Source of the DNA: Macrobrachium rosenbergii
Taxonomy: Eukaryota > Arthropoda > Malacostraca > Decapoda > Palaemonidae
NCBI RefSeq assembly: GCF_040412425.1
Contig: NC_089742.1
Span: 80,661,125 to 80,725,124 of the forward strand
Length of the DNA stretch: 64,000 bases
Direction of reading: 5' to 3'
In this document: positions 37,960 to 48,814 of the stretch, in pieces
Layout of the letters: each line of letters starts with the position of its first letter
Numbering within the stretch: position 1 is the first letter of the stretch
Translations under genes and position numbers: made by a program
Notes under the pieces: model-generated
Seen by the model: the letters and a program-made list of their open reading frames with translations, nothing else
Told to the model about the DNA's origin: nothing
Databases searched by the model: none

Positions 37960-38380
37960 TTTGGGGCCATGATGTATGGACAAGCCATGTGTTACAAGCT
38001 CAAAGACCAGACCTGATACTAATAAAAAAAAAATAAGTATCTCTGAAACATGTAGTCATACCACGGGACATAAAGAGTTAAGAGAAAAAGCAAAGAAAAG
38101 ATAGGAAAGTACCGAGATCAAAAAATGGAAGTTAGGAGACTACGGCAAACTAAAGTGGAAGTACAGTAATCCCAGAGAAGATCAGGAGAAACCTGGAAAG
38201 GACTGGATGCACTAAGCTGGAACCGGCCTTGCTCCAGAAAACCGAACCGCTGGCCACGGCAAGAATGATTAAATCAGGAGTGTTGGAATCCTAAAACAGG
38301 GTACTGAGGCTCAGATCCTCAAGAGGCAGCTTGCAACCCGGATCTAGATTCGGAGGGACCAACAAGCCACGGTTGTGATA
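37960..38380 (+). pseudogene. Non-LTR retrotransposon polyprotein, C-terminal remnant
   Basis: The plus strand shows, in shifted frames, peptides typical of the region after the reverse transcriptase domain of some invertebrate LINE proteins: RPDLILIKKK (about 38005-38035), then IGKYRDQKMEVRRL (about 38101-38143), then LQKTEPLATARMIK (38231-38272). These correspond to the family patterns RPDI(I/V)LIDKK, KI.KY.DLK.EI.R(L/M)W and LQKTALLGTARILR. Upstream DNA (37830-37960) may extend the remnant. Stops and frameshifts break it repeatedly, so it is inactive. Elements with this C-terminus are often annotated as R2-like; I recognise the pattern but cannot fix the clade. Confidence 0.6.
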
Positions 38381-38747
38381 ATGTAAATAAATAAATGAAT
38401 ATATAATAATCGTAATAATGAAAGTTACGAAAGAAAATTTAAAACATTGCTAAAAGGCATCAGCAATGATCTTGAACTCTAGATATTTGTAGTGTTTTTA
38501 AATCAATTATGAAACATTCATTTCCTTATTCATTGTACAGTACGCGGGCTTCTGTTGGCCAATGTCCTACCACCATTACGCACTAGGCATTGCCAATGCT
38601 TAAAGTGTCATAAGATGTGGTAGGACCGTGTTATGCATTTTGTATGCTGTTTGTACGTCTTATCTCATAAATATTCACAATGGCCGTACTCTGTAGGAGA
38701 ATAATGGCCTTAAAATATTAGAGAATTCAGAGGGAACACTCACACAC

Positions 38748-38816
<69 letters not shown>

Positions 38817-38823
38817 ATATATA

Positions 38824-38868
<45 letters not shown>

Positions 38869-38882
38869 GTATGTGTATACAT
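38748..38882. repeat. (CA)n-(TA)n compound microsatellite
   Basis: CA run then TA tracts interrupted by TATG and ACTG phrases; a second short TA tract follows an A run at about 38922-38955. Confidence 0.94.
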
Positions 38883-39129
38883 ATGTATTTATATAACATA
38901 CATACATACATATATATACTATAAAAAAAAAAAAATATATATATATATATATAATATATCTGTCGCTAGATCTGTGAACTAATGTTGCAAGTTGCCACGG
39001 AGGTGGAGGAAGAAGTAAAACAAGCTGACCAAGCACTCTAGCGTTCTCACACCTCATTAGAAGGTGCGGCAGCACGAAAGAGCTCAGTCAGTTTCTTGTT
39101 GAAATCCTTCCTCCACCTCAATGACAACT

Positions 39130-39131
<2 letters not shown>

Positions 39132-39201
<70 letters not shown>

Positions 39202-39210
39202 CATATATAT
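39132..39210. repeat. (TA)n microsatellite
   Basis: TA tract of about 68 bp, then ACATATAT variants. Confidence 0.96.
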
Positions 39211-39610
39211 TTACAAAGAGAACTTGCTGAATAGTGCTAATACGAGTGTTTGTGCGTGCGAATTCTGTAAATTATTATTCAAACAGAGAAGGGTATCTGA
39301 AGTTTGCCTTCAAAAAGGGTAAAATTGTCACAGTTTAAAAACATGACCCTACCTTCAATAGACTCCTGTTGAAAGAGAAGAGTTTAACGTCATAATAAAT
39401 TCAAAGGCGTACATTGGGTATGCGTGATAGTAAATATCTTCTTATCTAAAATAATCTTTAAAAAAAACAGTAACTAAAATAACTAATTCATTCCGTCCCA
39501 TTCTTCACCTGCATCTTACTTTGAGAGCAGCATCGGAAACTGCGGTGCAAATAGCTACCGCTACATAGTAGACAAGTGTATTTGCCGAATGATGAAAGCA
39601 TGCAAGTGCA

Positions 39611-39612
<2 letters not shown>

Positions 39613-39677
<65 letters not shown>
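39613..39677. repeat. (CT)n microsatellite
   Basis: Pure CT tract. Confidence 0.97.
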
Positions 39678-39679
<2 letters not shown>

Positions 39680-39682
<3 letters not shown>

Positions 39683-40587
39683 ACATGAACGTGGCCGTCA
39701 CTTCCACTTTCAATTACCAAAGTGAAATTTTTATCACCCGTCTGCTTCGTATTTAATCATTTAGGCTTGGGAAAAATCAGACAACATTCTTTTCATCCGG
39801 CATCAATTTAGCAGAGGCAGAACACACCCTCTGCATTTTCGCGGCCGGCGAAGTAATTGTGGAATTGTATTTGATGAACAGCATTGGGGATATTTGGGTT
39901 ATTTGCTTTCGAAGGAAAGGAGAATTTTCCTCGCCACCAATACTGAGCAGACACCTTCATTTGGGAATTCTGCTGTTAATTCGAGCTTCAACTGAAGACG
40001 GGGTATCATTTTAAATATAAATATCATGAAGGAAAAAGATAAAAAGTAATTCTTTTCAGAATTTATTGTTATTATAACTTACTCCGGTATTCATAAGAAA
40101 AATGCCCACGTCATGACCTGGTATCTAAATCAGAGAAAGTACCAGTACAACGCAGTCACAGTGCCAGAGTCGGCATACCTATTTATTTTCATCATAAGGA
40201 AATATAGCCTATTACTTGCTTGGTTTCATATAACGCATGGAAACAGACGAGTGAATAAGCACAGGGAACTCCTGAATAATTATTGAATTATTTATTCTCG
40301 AAGGGAAACGCCGCCAAAATCCGAATCAAGAGCGCTTCTGCATTTTGTTACTATTTTGTTTCTCAAGTCCAAGCGGTCCCTTTGTGCATTTGCTTTATCA
40401 ACAGAAGTTTTGCAGCAAAATTACCAAAGTCCTTTGAAGTCGATATCATTCATTTTCATCTTAGAATATATGAACATACAGCTCGTATCTGTAACCTTGA
40501 TGGCAATCTTGACGGAAGTGGAGGGGAACTCTTGTTGGCGAAACAGGATGTGTTTAACATTTATTTAAGATTTTATATATTTATTTA

Positions 40588-40592
<5 letters not shown>
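39680..40592. other. Unique sequence, nothing recognised
   Basis: A 101-codon plus-strand frame (40283-40588) has no motif and an overlapping rival frame. No repeat family seen. Confidence 0.4.
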
Positions 40593-40594
<2 letters not shown>

Positions 40595-40670
<76 letters not shown>

Positions 40671-40709
40671 CAGATATTGTGTATATACATTACATACGTA
40701 CACACACAT

Positions 40710-40790
<81 letters not shown>
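40595..40790. repeat. (TA)n-(GATA)n-(TA)n compound microsatellite
   Basis: TA tract, then about eleven GATA tetranucleotides (40627-40671), a short ACAC-rich piece and a second TA tract (40718-40790). Confidence 0.96.
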
Positions 40791-40793
<3 letters not shown>

Positions 40794-40799
40794 TGTATA

Positions 40800-42268
40800 T
40801 ATATAGAACTGTAAATATACAATTTTAGTGAACTCACGTGCATGAAAGCTAAAGACAAAAAATTTTCCTAAACATTCCAACATATGGTAGAGATGTTACG
40901 AATAATATTTTTAATTCCTCTTATCTGAAAGGCTAATGCAAGAGGTAACAGACATTACTTTTTTTCCATTTTCAGTTTCAAGCAAAAGAAAGTAAATGTA
41001 GAAATAAAAACCTCACTCTTAATGTCAAGAACAATGCCTTAGGAACTTGATCGGATCCAGGTCAGTTTACTACTTTTAACCTCAAGGTTTCCAAGATACT
41101 TTTTTAATTATCAAAAAAGTAACAGATTTTTTCATTGTCAAAAAGATATATAATGAGAGAAAGTTTCCGTAAATAGTTACCTAAATCTGGTTATTAAAAA
41201 GAATGAGATAAAACAATTAATAAAGAATACTTTGTTATCTAAATTAAAAACAGCTACAGACAAAAAATACAGAGGTAGAAAGAGAAAGTAAACTGAGGCT
41301 GCCCAAAAGCACAGATGGAATACGTTGACATTCAGTTCAAAAGGAATGACACCACAAGTCCTAAATGACACAAAGAAAAAGTGTAAATAAAAGTAGCTAA
41401 TTCCCTCGGTGAGGCTTTATTTGAAGAGGATCCGTTCTCTTGATCAAACTCTGTCGAAAAATTCGGACGCGTTCCCCGCCCGATGTTTAGGGCTGTCCCC
41501 TTGACTGCCCTTTTCTCCAAGCAGCTCAGAGAAGCTTGGCTTCGTGACGTCACGAGCTCTGGCCTTGACCGCCCACAGCAACCCTCTCTTGCTTGATTGA
41601 TGCAATTTCGGAGTGAGTGGTCTGTCCGCATGCACCACTCATTCAGTCATTCATTGCGTTGGCCTTCTGAGCGCTTGTATTGCGGTACTTATTTTTTGCA
41701 TGTACTGGGCTGCGTTGCTAGGCCGCCTATATAGTTTCATTACAAAAATATCGGTTCTGTTTTTGACTGGTTTGGTGCAGAACGTTTGTTTTTTTCGTAT
41801 CAACCCTAAAGAATTTCTTAAACAGTCCATCCTTCATTTCATGTCAGTAAAAGGGTCATATGTATATTCAAACAGGAGGATGTCAATGACTTGAACAATC
41901 TATATAATTACCATTATTTTGGATGGACAAAATCCTATTAACAAAAACAGATAACTGTAATGATCTTCTACACAGTAAGGAATATTGAATAATATCTGCC
42001 ACCAATATAAGGAAGCAACACACACATAAAAGTAATCACGTTCTAGGATAAAAAAAAAAAAAAGCAAACGTTGGAATCGAATTCACCGTAGCCAACGTTT
42101 AGTTTTGCCCAAGCAAGAATCCCAGTGGACGGTCATATACACGTTATCAGTGTTCTTACTTTTCAATCATATTTAAATTCAGCCACCATCCAATTCTCTT
42201 CAGTGGTCCGTCTCGCCAATCATCTCCAGGTTTTCACACTGAAATGATAAGGTAATTGATATTGATAA
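40800..42268. other. 1.5-kb AT-rich stretch without recognised genes
   Basis: Overlapping frames around 41332-41894 on both strands show no domain. An A run lies at 42051-42064. Confidence 0.4.
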
Positions 42269-42270
42269 GC

Positions 42271-42659
42271 AAGTAAAAAATGCGCCGAAGTTTCCTCGCC
42301 GCAATCGAGTTTTCTGTACAGCGTATAATGCTGTATGAAACTCTTACCCACGGCCCATGAAACTCTCAGCCTCGGCCCATGAAACTTTCAGCCACGGCCC
42401 TGTAGTGACCTGCGTTGTTGGCACCTATAGCGGTGCAAGGCGCACGATCATGGCTAACTTAACCTTAAATAAAATAAAAAAAACTACTGAGGCAAGAGGG
42501 CTGCAATTTGTTATGTTTGGTGGTTGGAGGGTGGATGATCAACATACTAATTTGCAGCCCTCTAACCACAGTAGTTTTTAAGATATGAGGACGGACATAA
42601 AAAGTGCGGACGGACAGACAAATAGCCATCTCAATAGTTTTCTTTTACAGAAAACTAAA
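42271..42659 (+). mobile_element. Foldback element copy B
   Basis: About 390 bp. It has the 5' hairpin-like GCGCCGAAGTTTCCTCGCCG and GAGTTTTCTGTACAGC, then three 22-bp repeats starting at 42335, 42357 and 42379 (ATGAAACT.T.AGCC.CGGCCC). The central inverted arms are AAACTACTGAGGCAAGAGGG (about 42480-42510) and TTTGCAGCCCTCTAACCACA (about 42551-42578). It ends TTTTACAGAAAACTA, complementary to the 5' AGTTTTCTGTA. It lies 291 bp from copy C, which is in the opposite orientation. Confidence 0.92.
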
Positions 42660-42950
42660 AGGCAAAGAATAAATATAGTGTTTAATAATCGTATGTCCAA
42701 ATAATAACCAATGGCTTTTGGGATTGCATACTGACATTAAAATTACGCATCACTGAATGTGAGCAAATGAACGGTTATGCACTTTCTAATACCTAATATA
42801 AGCGCACCTACGGTCAGAAAGTAATCCATCTTAAGAGGACAGTCGCGAAATGAGTTATAAAAAGAGGCCAGAATGCTGGAAATAAAAGCTCACTTCTGAA
42901 TATATCTAATAATACGTTTTCGACTGCGAAACTTCACTTCTGGCGATATT

Positions 42951-43338
42951 TAGTTTTCTGTGAAAAAAAAAAATTGAGATGGCTATTTGTCTTTTTCTGT
43001 CCGTACTTTTTTTGTCCGCCCTCAGATCTTAAAAACTACTGAGGCTAGAGGGCTGCAAATTGATATGTTGATCATCCACCTCCAATCATCAGACAAACCA
43101 AATTGCAGCCCTCTAGCATCAGTAGTTTTTATTTTACTTAAGGTTAAATTTAGCCATGACCGTGCGTCTTACACCGCTATAGGTGACAGCAACACAGGCC
43201 ACCACAGGGCCATGGCTGAAAGTTTCATGGGCTGCGGCTGAGAGTTTCATGGGCCGTGGCTGAGAGTTTCATACAGCAATATTCGCCGTGCAGAAAACTT
43301 GATTGCGACGAAAAAACTTCGGCGCATTTTTTACTTGT
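42951..43338 (-). mobile_element. Foldback element copy C (inverted relative to B)
   Basis: The minus strand carries the same order of parts: AACAAGTAAAAAATGCGCCG at the 43338 end, three 22-bp ATGAAACT..CAGCC..(G/A)GCCC repeats (about 43200-43275), a central hairpin with arms about 43024-43054 and 43100-43128, and the AGAAAACTA end near 42951. Together with copy B it forms a composite inverted repeat with arms of roughly 388 bp. Confidence 0.92.
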
Positions 43339-43339
43339 T

Positions 43340-43900
43340 TAATTATGAAAACCATTGAAATCGCTTCCTTGCGCTGAACTTGTCGAACTATTTCTGTCAT
43401 GAGCATAAGCGATATTTGTAAATCACTATACAGTGTCAATCAGCTCAGTACCCGTACAACATAAAGTACTATAAGAGACAGTTTACTGAAATTAAATTCA
43501 TTTATTCCAAATCAACACTTTACCAGAAGTGGGACTGTCACATGGGTATATAATGATCAAGTCCCTTGTATCTGTAGCGATTCAAGTAAATTTCAGAATA
43601 CTCAAGTTACAAACGCGATTTCACCTATGTCACTGCTGTTCGGATTAACAGTGGGTTAAAAGTGTTCTCGCTAATGCGAAGATCATCACTGCAGAGTGTC
43701 ATGCCTGCGGCAGTGAAGGTTATCCAAAGAGACCACAGGCTACCATGAGGGAACCTTTCTCTAAATGAAAAAGATATAATTATTGCCACTGAAGATTTTT
43801 CTTTAAAAAAATAATTTTATCGTGGTGATATGAAAGTTCATCATGCAAAGAAATGGCAATGCAAGTGGAATAAGCTTCCTCTCAATGAGGCAGTGTTTCA
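43340..43900. other. Unique sequence, nothing recognised
   Basis: No gene, RNA or repeat family recognised between foldback copy C and the CAAGT-rich element. Confidence 0.4.
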
Positions 43901-43902
43901 CC

Positions 43903-44637
43903 AAACCCTCTTTTACACGGGGGAAGTAGAGAGGCAAGTCAAGTGCGCAAGTACCCTGCCCTCATTTTTGAAAGGCAAGTAGTTATGACAAGTGTTGTTT
44001 ACACGCAACAATTGATTCGAGCAAGTAGCCTCTCAGTTTTTGGTGTACGTTTGGCGCGTACAACACCTGTCCGGCAGCTGATCTGGAGAGGAACACGACC
44101 AAGCACGTGTTCACACAGGCCAAGTAAGTGGCAAGTAGCTTGCCAGCATGGAAGGAGGGGAGGCAAATTGCCCGAAAATAGAACTGCGGGCTATTAACTT
44201 GCCTTGCTTCTCAGCTTGCTTGGTAAGTTGCTAATCACTTAACTTGCCTAATTAAGAAAGGCAAGTATATGTTTACACACGTAAGTAACTTGTAGCACGT
44301 TACTTGCCACTCGCTGGGTGAGCGGGTTCCGTTCTCAGCTACCACTCTGTTGGTCGCGAGTTCGAATCTTCGACCGGCTAGTGAAGAACAAGAGGAATTT
44401 GTTTCTGGTGATAGAAATTCATTTCTCGCTATAATGTGGTTCGGATTCCACAATAAGCTGTAGGTCCCGTTGCTAGGTAACCAGTTGGTTCTTAGCCACG
44501 TAAAAATAAATCTAATCCTTCGGGCCAGCCCTAGGAGAGCTGTTAATCAGCTCAGTGGTCTGGTAAAACTAAGATATACTTAACTTAACTTGCACACTGG
44601 ACCTGTCTTTCTACTTGTCCCGTGTAAAAGAGGCTTT
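43903..44637. mobile_element. Non-autonomous DNA transposon with CAAGT-rich interior, carrying a nested SINE-1
   Basis: The ends are inverted repeats: left AAACCCTCTTTTACACGGGG, right (reverse complement) AAAGCCTCTTTTACACGGGA; similarity continues through AAGTAGA(G/A)AG(G/A)CA and a GT..GCAAGT block, about 45 bp in all. The interior (43923-44308) is crowded with CAAGT words in both orientations (for example CAAGTAAGTGGCAAGTAGCTTGCC), forming many small inverted repeats. Without the SINE the element is about 455 bp and encodes no protein. Subterminal repeats of a short word are typical of hAT-type elements, but I see no clear 8-bp target duplication, so the superfamily is open. Confidence 0.78.
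44310..44586 (+). mobile_element. SINE-1 copy 3, nested in the CAAGT-rich transposon
   Basis: Body and 3' end match the other SINE-1 copies. The tRNA-like head differs (TCGCTGGGTGAGCGGGTTCC, then a good B box GAGTTCGAATC), so it may belong to a different subfamily. It is flanked by ACTTGCCAC (left) and ACTTGCACAC (right), consistent with a target-site duplication within the host transposon. Confidence 0.88.
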
Positions 44638-44639
44638 AA

Positions 44640-46333
44640 GTGAAGTGGAGACACCCTCGGGAATGAAAACCCAAAGAATGACGCATAGGACCGTTAACAG
44701 ATAAAACGATTTTTCTAGGAGAATGAAATCTCCCTGGGAAATGCAAGGCATATTGATGGAGTATATATCATCCAGGTGCAGTTTATTTTCGCGAAGTGGA
44801 ATATCCCCCCTAAACTTAACCCGTGTGAAGGAAATGTTATTTTCTTGAAGGTCATCCTAGGTGAACTGGAGGCCAAGCTTCACAGTCAAAGGTCAGCAAC
44901 AGGAAGTATTGGTCACCTACTCTAAATAATTTATCCTGCTGGAGTGATATACATCAAAATGAAACAAACTGCCGAATTTAAAACAAAACAACTCTTTCAG
45001 ACTGTCGAAAATCATAAATAATTAGATCAGAGGATGGTCTGTATTTTAAGTCCAATAAAGAATAACCAACTGAAACTTACGATAATGAAATATAGTATGT
45101 AAGTATTTATATTCATTTGTACAGTTATTCTAGGAAGCCAATTAACTTCTCAGTAATATCCTGCTGGCGAAGAACGTATTTTAAACTGCAGTTGCCAGTT
45201 GTGGATCATTTAATTCCAACTACTTTTTTTTTTCATTTCAACTAAAGTTCTTGGTTCTCTTAATATCATCTCTCAATTTTAAATCTAATACTACAGCGTT
45301 ACATTACCTAAGCATGTATCAGTGACAGCTGACATTCAGATACATTACCTCCATTAGTCATTTCCTTTCAGAATTCAGAAATAAAACCAACATTCTTCCT
45401 TCAGAATGGGTAATATTGTCATGAAGAAACGCTCTACCAATTTACCTAATGAAAAACACCTTCAGGTACGCACGACTCGATGCTGCAATCAGAAGATTGT
45501 CTCGTTAACTCCGTAAGTTAGTGAACCGTAACCAATGCATTCCAAATTCTAAAACTGCAGAGCTCAGCAAGGCATGCATTACATTGCCGATCGAACTCAC
45601 AAGCCAGTGATAAAATATCCTTCGCTGTCAGCACACATTATCAAAGCCCCAGAGTTTTGTGGCTGATACGGCAGAGCGTGAAAGGATCGAGTTGCTGAAA
45701 AAATCATTGGCTATGCCCTACAATTCAATAAGAAAATCAGGAATCTTACAGTTACATGACCGCTCTCTCCACATTGTTATCGGTGACATTCTACTTGTTT
45801 AAAACATTTCAGTCTCCACGAACAAAATAGATACTCACTTTCAGCAGACTTCCAGCTCAAAAAACGAATGAATGAAAGAAATATAGAATATTTCATCAGT
45901 TTATCGATATTTCTCCCTTTCAGTTCCCTCGGTAAGAGAACTCTTTTCTATGAGAGAAAGATCAAACAAGTTACGCTTGAATAATGAAATGTTTGAAAAT
46001 TTTATCTATCCGAGGCAGCCTATTCGAACACCTGATGACATATGTATATCTGTGTGCATATGTAATATCCATAAAAGGAGCGGGGTCCCTGGAATCTCCA
46101 CAAAGAACGTTTTTGCCTTGCGCACTTTTCAGGTAAACTTTCGATGGCGCAAACATATTTAATCCATGTGAATCAAAGAGACAAACGTAATGCCACTGAC
46201 CTTTCGAAGAACTTGTTGCTAGGTGACTGCATCAGTGAGAGAATATACTGCATATTCACAACACAAGCACGAGCACAAATACATATTTTTAGTATGAACT
46301 ATTATCATGTGTTTTCAACTCTTTATAAAATGA
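44640..46333. other. 1.7-kb AT-rich stretch without recognised genes
   Basis: No convincing frame; a T run at 45222-45231. Short frames at 45950-46404 have no motif. Confidence 0.4.
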
Positions 46334-46335
46334 AA

Positions 46336-46722
46336 ACAAGTAAAAGTGCGCAGAAGTTTCTTCGCCGCAATCGAGTTTTCTGTACAACGTATAATGCTGT
46401 ATGAAACTCTCAGCCACGGCCCATGAAACTCTCAACCGCAGCCCATGAAACTTTCAGCCACGGTCTCGTGGTGGCCTGTGTTGTTGGCACATATAGCGGT
46501 GCCAGACGCACGATCATGGCTAAGTTTAACCTTAAATAAAATAAAAACTACTGAGGCTAGAGGGCTACAATTTGATATGTTTGATGATTGGAAGGTGGGT
46601 GATCAACGTACCAATTTCCATCCCTCTAGCCTCAGTGGTTTTTAAGATCTGAGGGCGAACAGAAAAAGTGCGAACAGACTGACAAATAGCCATCTCAATA
46701 GTTCTCTTTTACAGAAAACTAC
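46336..46722 (+). mobile_element. Foldback element copy D
   Basis: About 387 bp: AACAAGTAAAAGTGCGCAGA, GAGTTTTCTGTACAACG, three 22-bp units at 46401, 46423 and 46445, CACGATCATGGCTAAGTTTA, central arms AACTACTGAGGCTAGAGGGC (about 46546-46575) and CATCCCTCTAGCCTCAGTGG (about 46618-46643), and terminal TTTTACAGAAAACTA. Confidence 0.92.
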
Positions 46723-46860
46723 AGTAATAGACAATGTCAGTCTCAAGTAACTTTAAAATAAAACATGCATTTTCTTTTCAATTTATTCATGCTTTTAATT
46801 TATTTTTTCCATAGAACTTCTTATCAAACAAACAGAGAAAGTCCGTTGCATCAAAACAAT

Positions 46861-47450
46861 GTTAGAAGCCTGACTGCTAAGTTTCTACCTGTCCTGTCAC
46901 TGATGCCTGCATGCTGCCAGTATCTCGTTTTGAGCGCCTTAATGGAACTACCCAAATACCCCACTTGGCAGTTGGAGCATGTATAATAGTCAATAACACC
47001 AGAACGCAATAAATCAGGCAGTTTATCTTTGAAAAGTAGTAAGCTTTTTATTGTAAAATCATTACGAAAGATGAATTTATAAAAACTAATCCCTCTCAAG
47101 TGGATAAAATCTATTTTAAACAGTATTTCAATCCCTCTTTTCAATGATTTTACTAAAAGGGAATTGAGAAATTGAAATACTGTTTTGATAGATTTTATCC
47201 ACAGATTACTTTGAAATTCATTTTTTTCATGTGTATAAATGTAATGATTTTACAATAGAAAGCTTACTACCTTTCAAAGATAAACTGCCTGATTTATTGC
47301 GTTCTGGTATTGTTTACTGTTGTACATGCCCCAACTGCCAAGTTGGGTATTTGAGTAGTTCCACAAAGGCGCTCCAAACCAGATACTGCCAGCACGCAGG
47401 GATCAGTGACAGGACAGGTAGAGAGAGACTTAGCAGTCATGTTAGAAGCC
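46861..47450. mobile_element. Inverted duplication of a Penelope-like element 3' end
   Basis: Two arms, about 46871-47150 and 47151-47440, are reverse complements of each other with no visible spacer: the centre reads CAGTATTTCAAT...ATTGAAATACTG (47121-47182). Each arm contains the same GIY-YIG endonuclease-coding DNA, pointing outward on opposite strands. The word GTTAGAAGCC occurs in the same orientation at both outer edges (46861-46870 and 47441-47450). The arms differ by scattered substitutions and a few small indels near the centre and outer ends, so they have had time to diverge or came from two different copies. No reverse transcriptase domain is present. Confidence 0.85.
46871..47144 (-). 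pseudogene. Penelope-like GIY-YIG endonuclease fragment (left arm)
   Basis: The minus-strand frame is open for about 90 codons. The linker FKDKLPDLLRSGV is followed by YYTCSNCQVGYLGSS, then KALKTRYWQHAGISDRTGR. This fits the endonuclease of Penelope-like retroelements: a C-x2-C pair before the Y-(I/L)-G strand, then T..LK.R..(E/Q)H and the GISDRTG turn. The C-terminal part with the catalytic glutamate is missing: the frame diverges after the TGR motif. The start methionine at 47144 is incidental. Such endonucleases nick target DNA for retrotransposition; this copy is truncated at both ends and cannot be active. Confidence 0.82.
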
Positions 47451-47500
47451 TATATATAGCAACGATGCCATATTTTACTGATAAAAATTATATCAATTAA
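47231..47500 (+). pseudogene. Penelope-like GIY-YIG endonuclease fragment (right arm)
   Basis: The plus-strand frame contains FKDKLPDLLRSGIVYCCTC, then PNCQVGYLSSSTKALQTRYC, QHAGISDRTG and a short LSSHVRSL segment resembling the S.(I/V)R.H region of Penelope-like endonucleases. It is the mirror of the left arm, about 85% similar by eye. The C-x2-C pair, the Y of the YIG strand, the R and the H are present; the YIG glycine is replaced (YLS). The reading frame then leaves the family and ends at 47500. No upstream reverse transcriptase exists, so it is a dead fragment. Confidence 0.82.
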
Positions 47501-47608
47501 ATTTTCAGAAAAGCAGTTTGTTATGCAAGATGATAACTTTTACGTACGTTCCTCTCTTTTCAGTAACTCTGAACAGTATGCCGCAAGGAAAATGTATATC
47601 AGAATAAG

Positions 47609-47887
47609 TTCCTCGTTGGGTGAGTCGGTAGAGTTGTGGGCTAGCACTCGCTAGGCCCGAGTTCGAGTCTCCGACCGGCTGATGAAGAATTAGAGGAATT
47701 TATTTCTGGTGATAGAAATTCATTTCTTGGTATAATGTGGTTCGGATTCCACTATAAGCTGTAGGTCCCGTTGCTAAGTAACCAATTGGTTCTTAGCCAC
47801 GTAAAATAAGTCTATTCCTTCGGGCCAGCCCTAGGAGAGCTGTTAATCAGCTCAGTGGTCTGGTAAAACTAAGGTATGCTTAACTTA
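47609..47887 (+). mobile_element. SINE-1 copy 4
   Basis: Best-preserved tRNA-like head of the family: TTCCTCGTTGGGTGAGTCGG, TAGAGTTGTGGGCTAGCACT and B box GAGTTCGAGTC. The body is intact and the end is GGTATGCTTAACTTAA. Only a weak flanking match (TAAGT) is visible as a target duplication. Confidence 0.92.
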
Positions 47888-48209
47888 AGTACAGAGAATA
47901 TAAAGCATAAAAATAACGAGACACACGGAAAGGGAGTCAGAGAGAAAGCTTGAAAGTTGCATCTGAAGATGCGAGAGACGTAGAAGCAAATGTTTGAAGA
48001 GAAAAGAAAGAAAAAGGGACGGAAAACAAAAGATTGGTATGAATAGAACCTTATGTTTCTAGCAGATGTTAACATTGGCCACGGAATGAGGTCTGTTGAC
48101 TTCACGATTCGCTGACGGAGAAAACGCCCTTGAAAACAAAAGAAGCAGTTTACGTTGCTTGAGTTAACCCCGCTACCGCTTATTCAACACACCCCTCACC
48201 CCCCACTAC

Positions 48210-48210
<1 letters not shown>

Positions 48211-48256
<46 letters not shown>
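48211..48256. repeat. (CT)n microsatellite
   Basis: Pure CT tract. Confidence 0.96.
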
Positions 48257-48262
<6 letters not shown>

Positions 48263-48471
48263 AATTTCAAATTGCAACTAAGCATAAATGTAATTACAAA
48301 TATAAAAATCCTAACCCATCTAACTGAAGATATCTAGTATTAGTCAAACAGAAGTAGAATCCATCTACATTTGATAAGTTGACTCTGAAATTCTGTCATG
48401 CTTTATTTATTATTCATTTAACCTATATCTTATTATATGTGCACATATACCAGTATACACACACACGTACA

Positions 48472-48507
<36 letters not shown>

Positions 48508-48672
48508 TGTGTGTGTGGGCCAGCCCTACGAGAGCTGAAATTCAGCTCAATGGTCTGGTTAAACTACTTTAATAATAATAATAATGTGTGTGTGTATATA
48601 TGCATATATGTATGCATATATATGTATATATGTATATATATATGTGTATATATATATACTTATATATATATG
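48472..48672. repeat. (TA)n/(GT)n microsatellites around a SINE-1 fragment
   Basis: TA and GT tracts at 48472-48518, then the SINE fragment, an AAT run (48571-48584), GT, and degenerate TATATG repeats up to 48672. Confidence 0.9.
48518..48568 (+). mobile_element. SINE-1 3' fragment
   Basis: GGGCCAGCCCTACGAGAGCT, then TCAGCTCAATGGTCTGGTTA and AACTA match the last ~55 bp of the family. The 5' portion is missing and simple repeats bound it on both sides. Confidence 0.85.
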
Positions 48673-48814
48673 TTAGTTTTACCTCCACAGAAAAACAAGA
48701 CAATTGTCACTGTCATTTCCGTGCTATAACTCTTGAATCAAGTACGTACTTCATGCACAGAAAACTTGAAAAATATTAGCCTCTTTACAAATTCACAGAG
48801 CATCGAACCCAAAG

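Noticed and set aside
42357..42581. Frames shared between 42357, 46445 and 55823 (…TEARGLQF.MF…)
   Set aside because: They are passages through the foldback element; stops and frames differ among copies and no protein is implied.
47609..47670. tRNA gene at the start of SINE-1 copies
   Set aside because: A- and B-box-like words are present, but no complete cloverleaf with paired acceptor stem is visible and the sequence recurs as part of a dispersed repeat.
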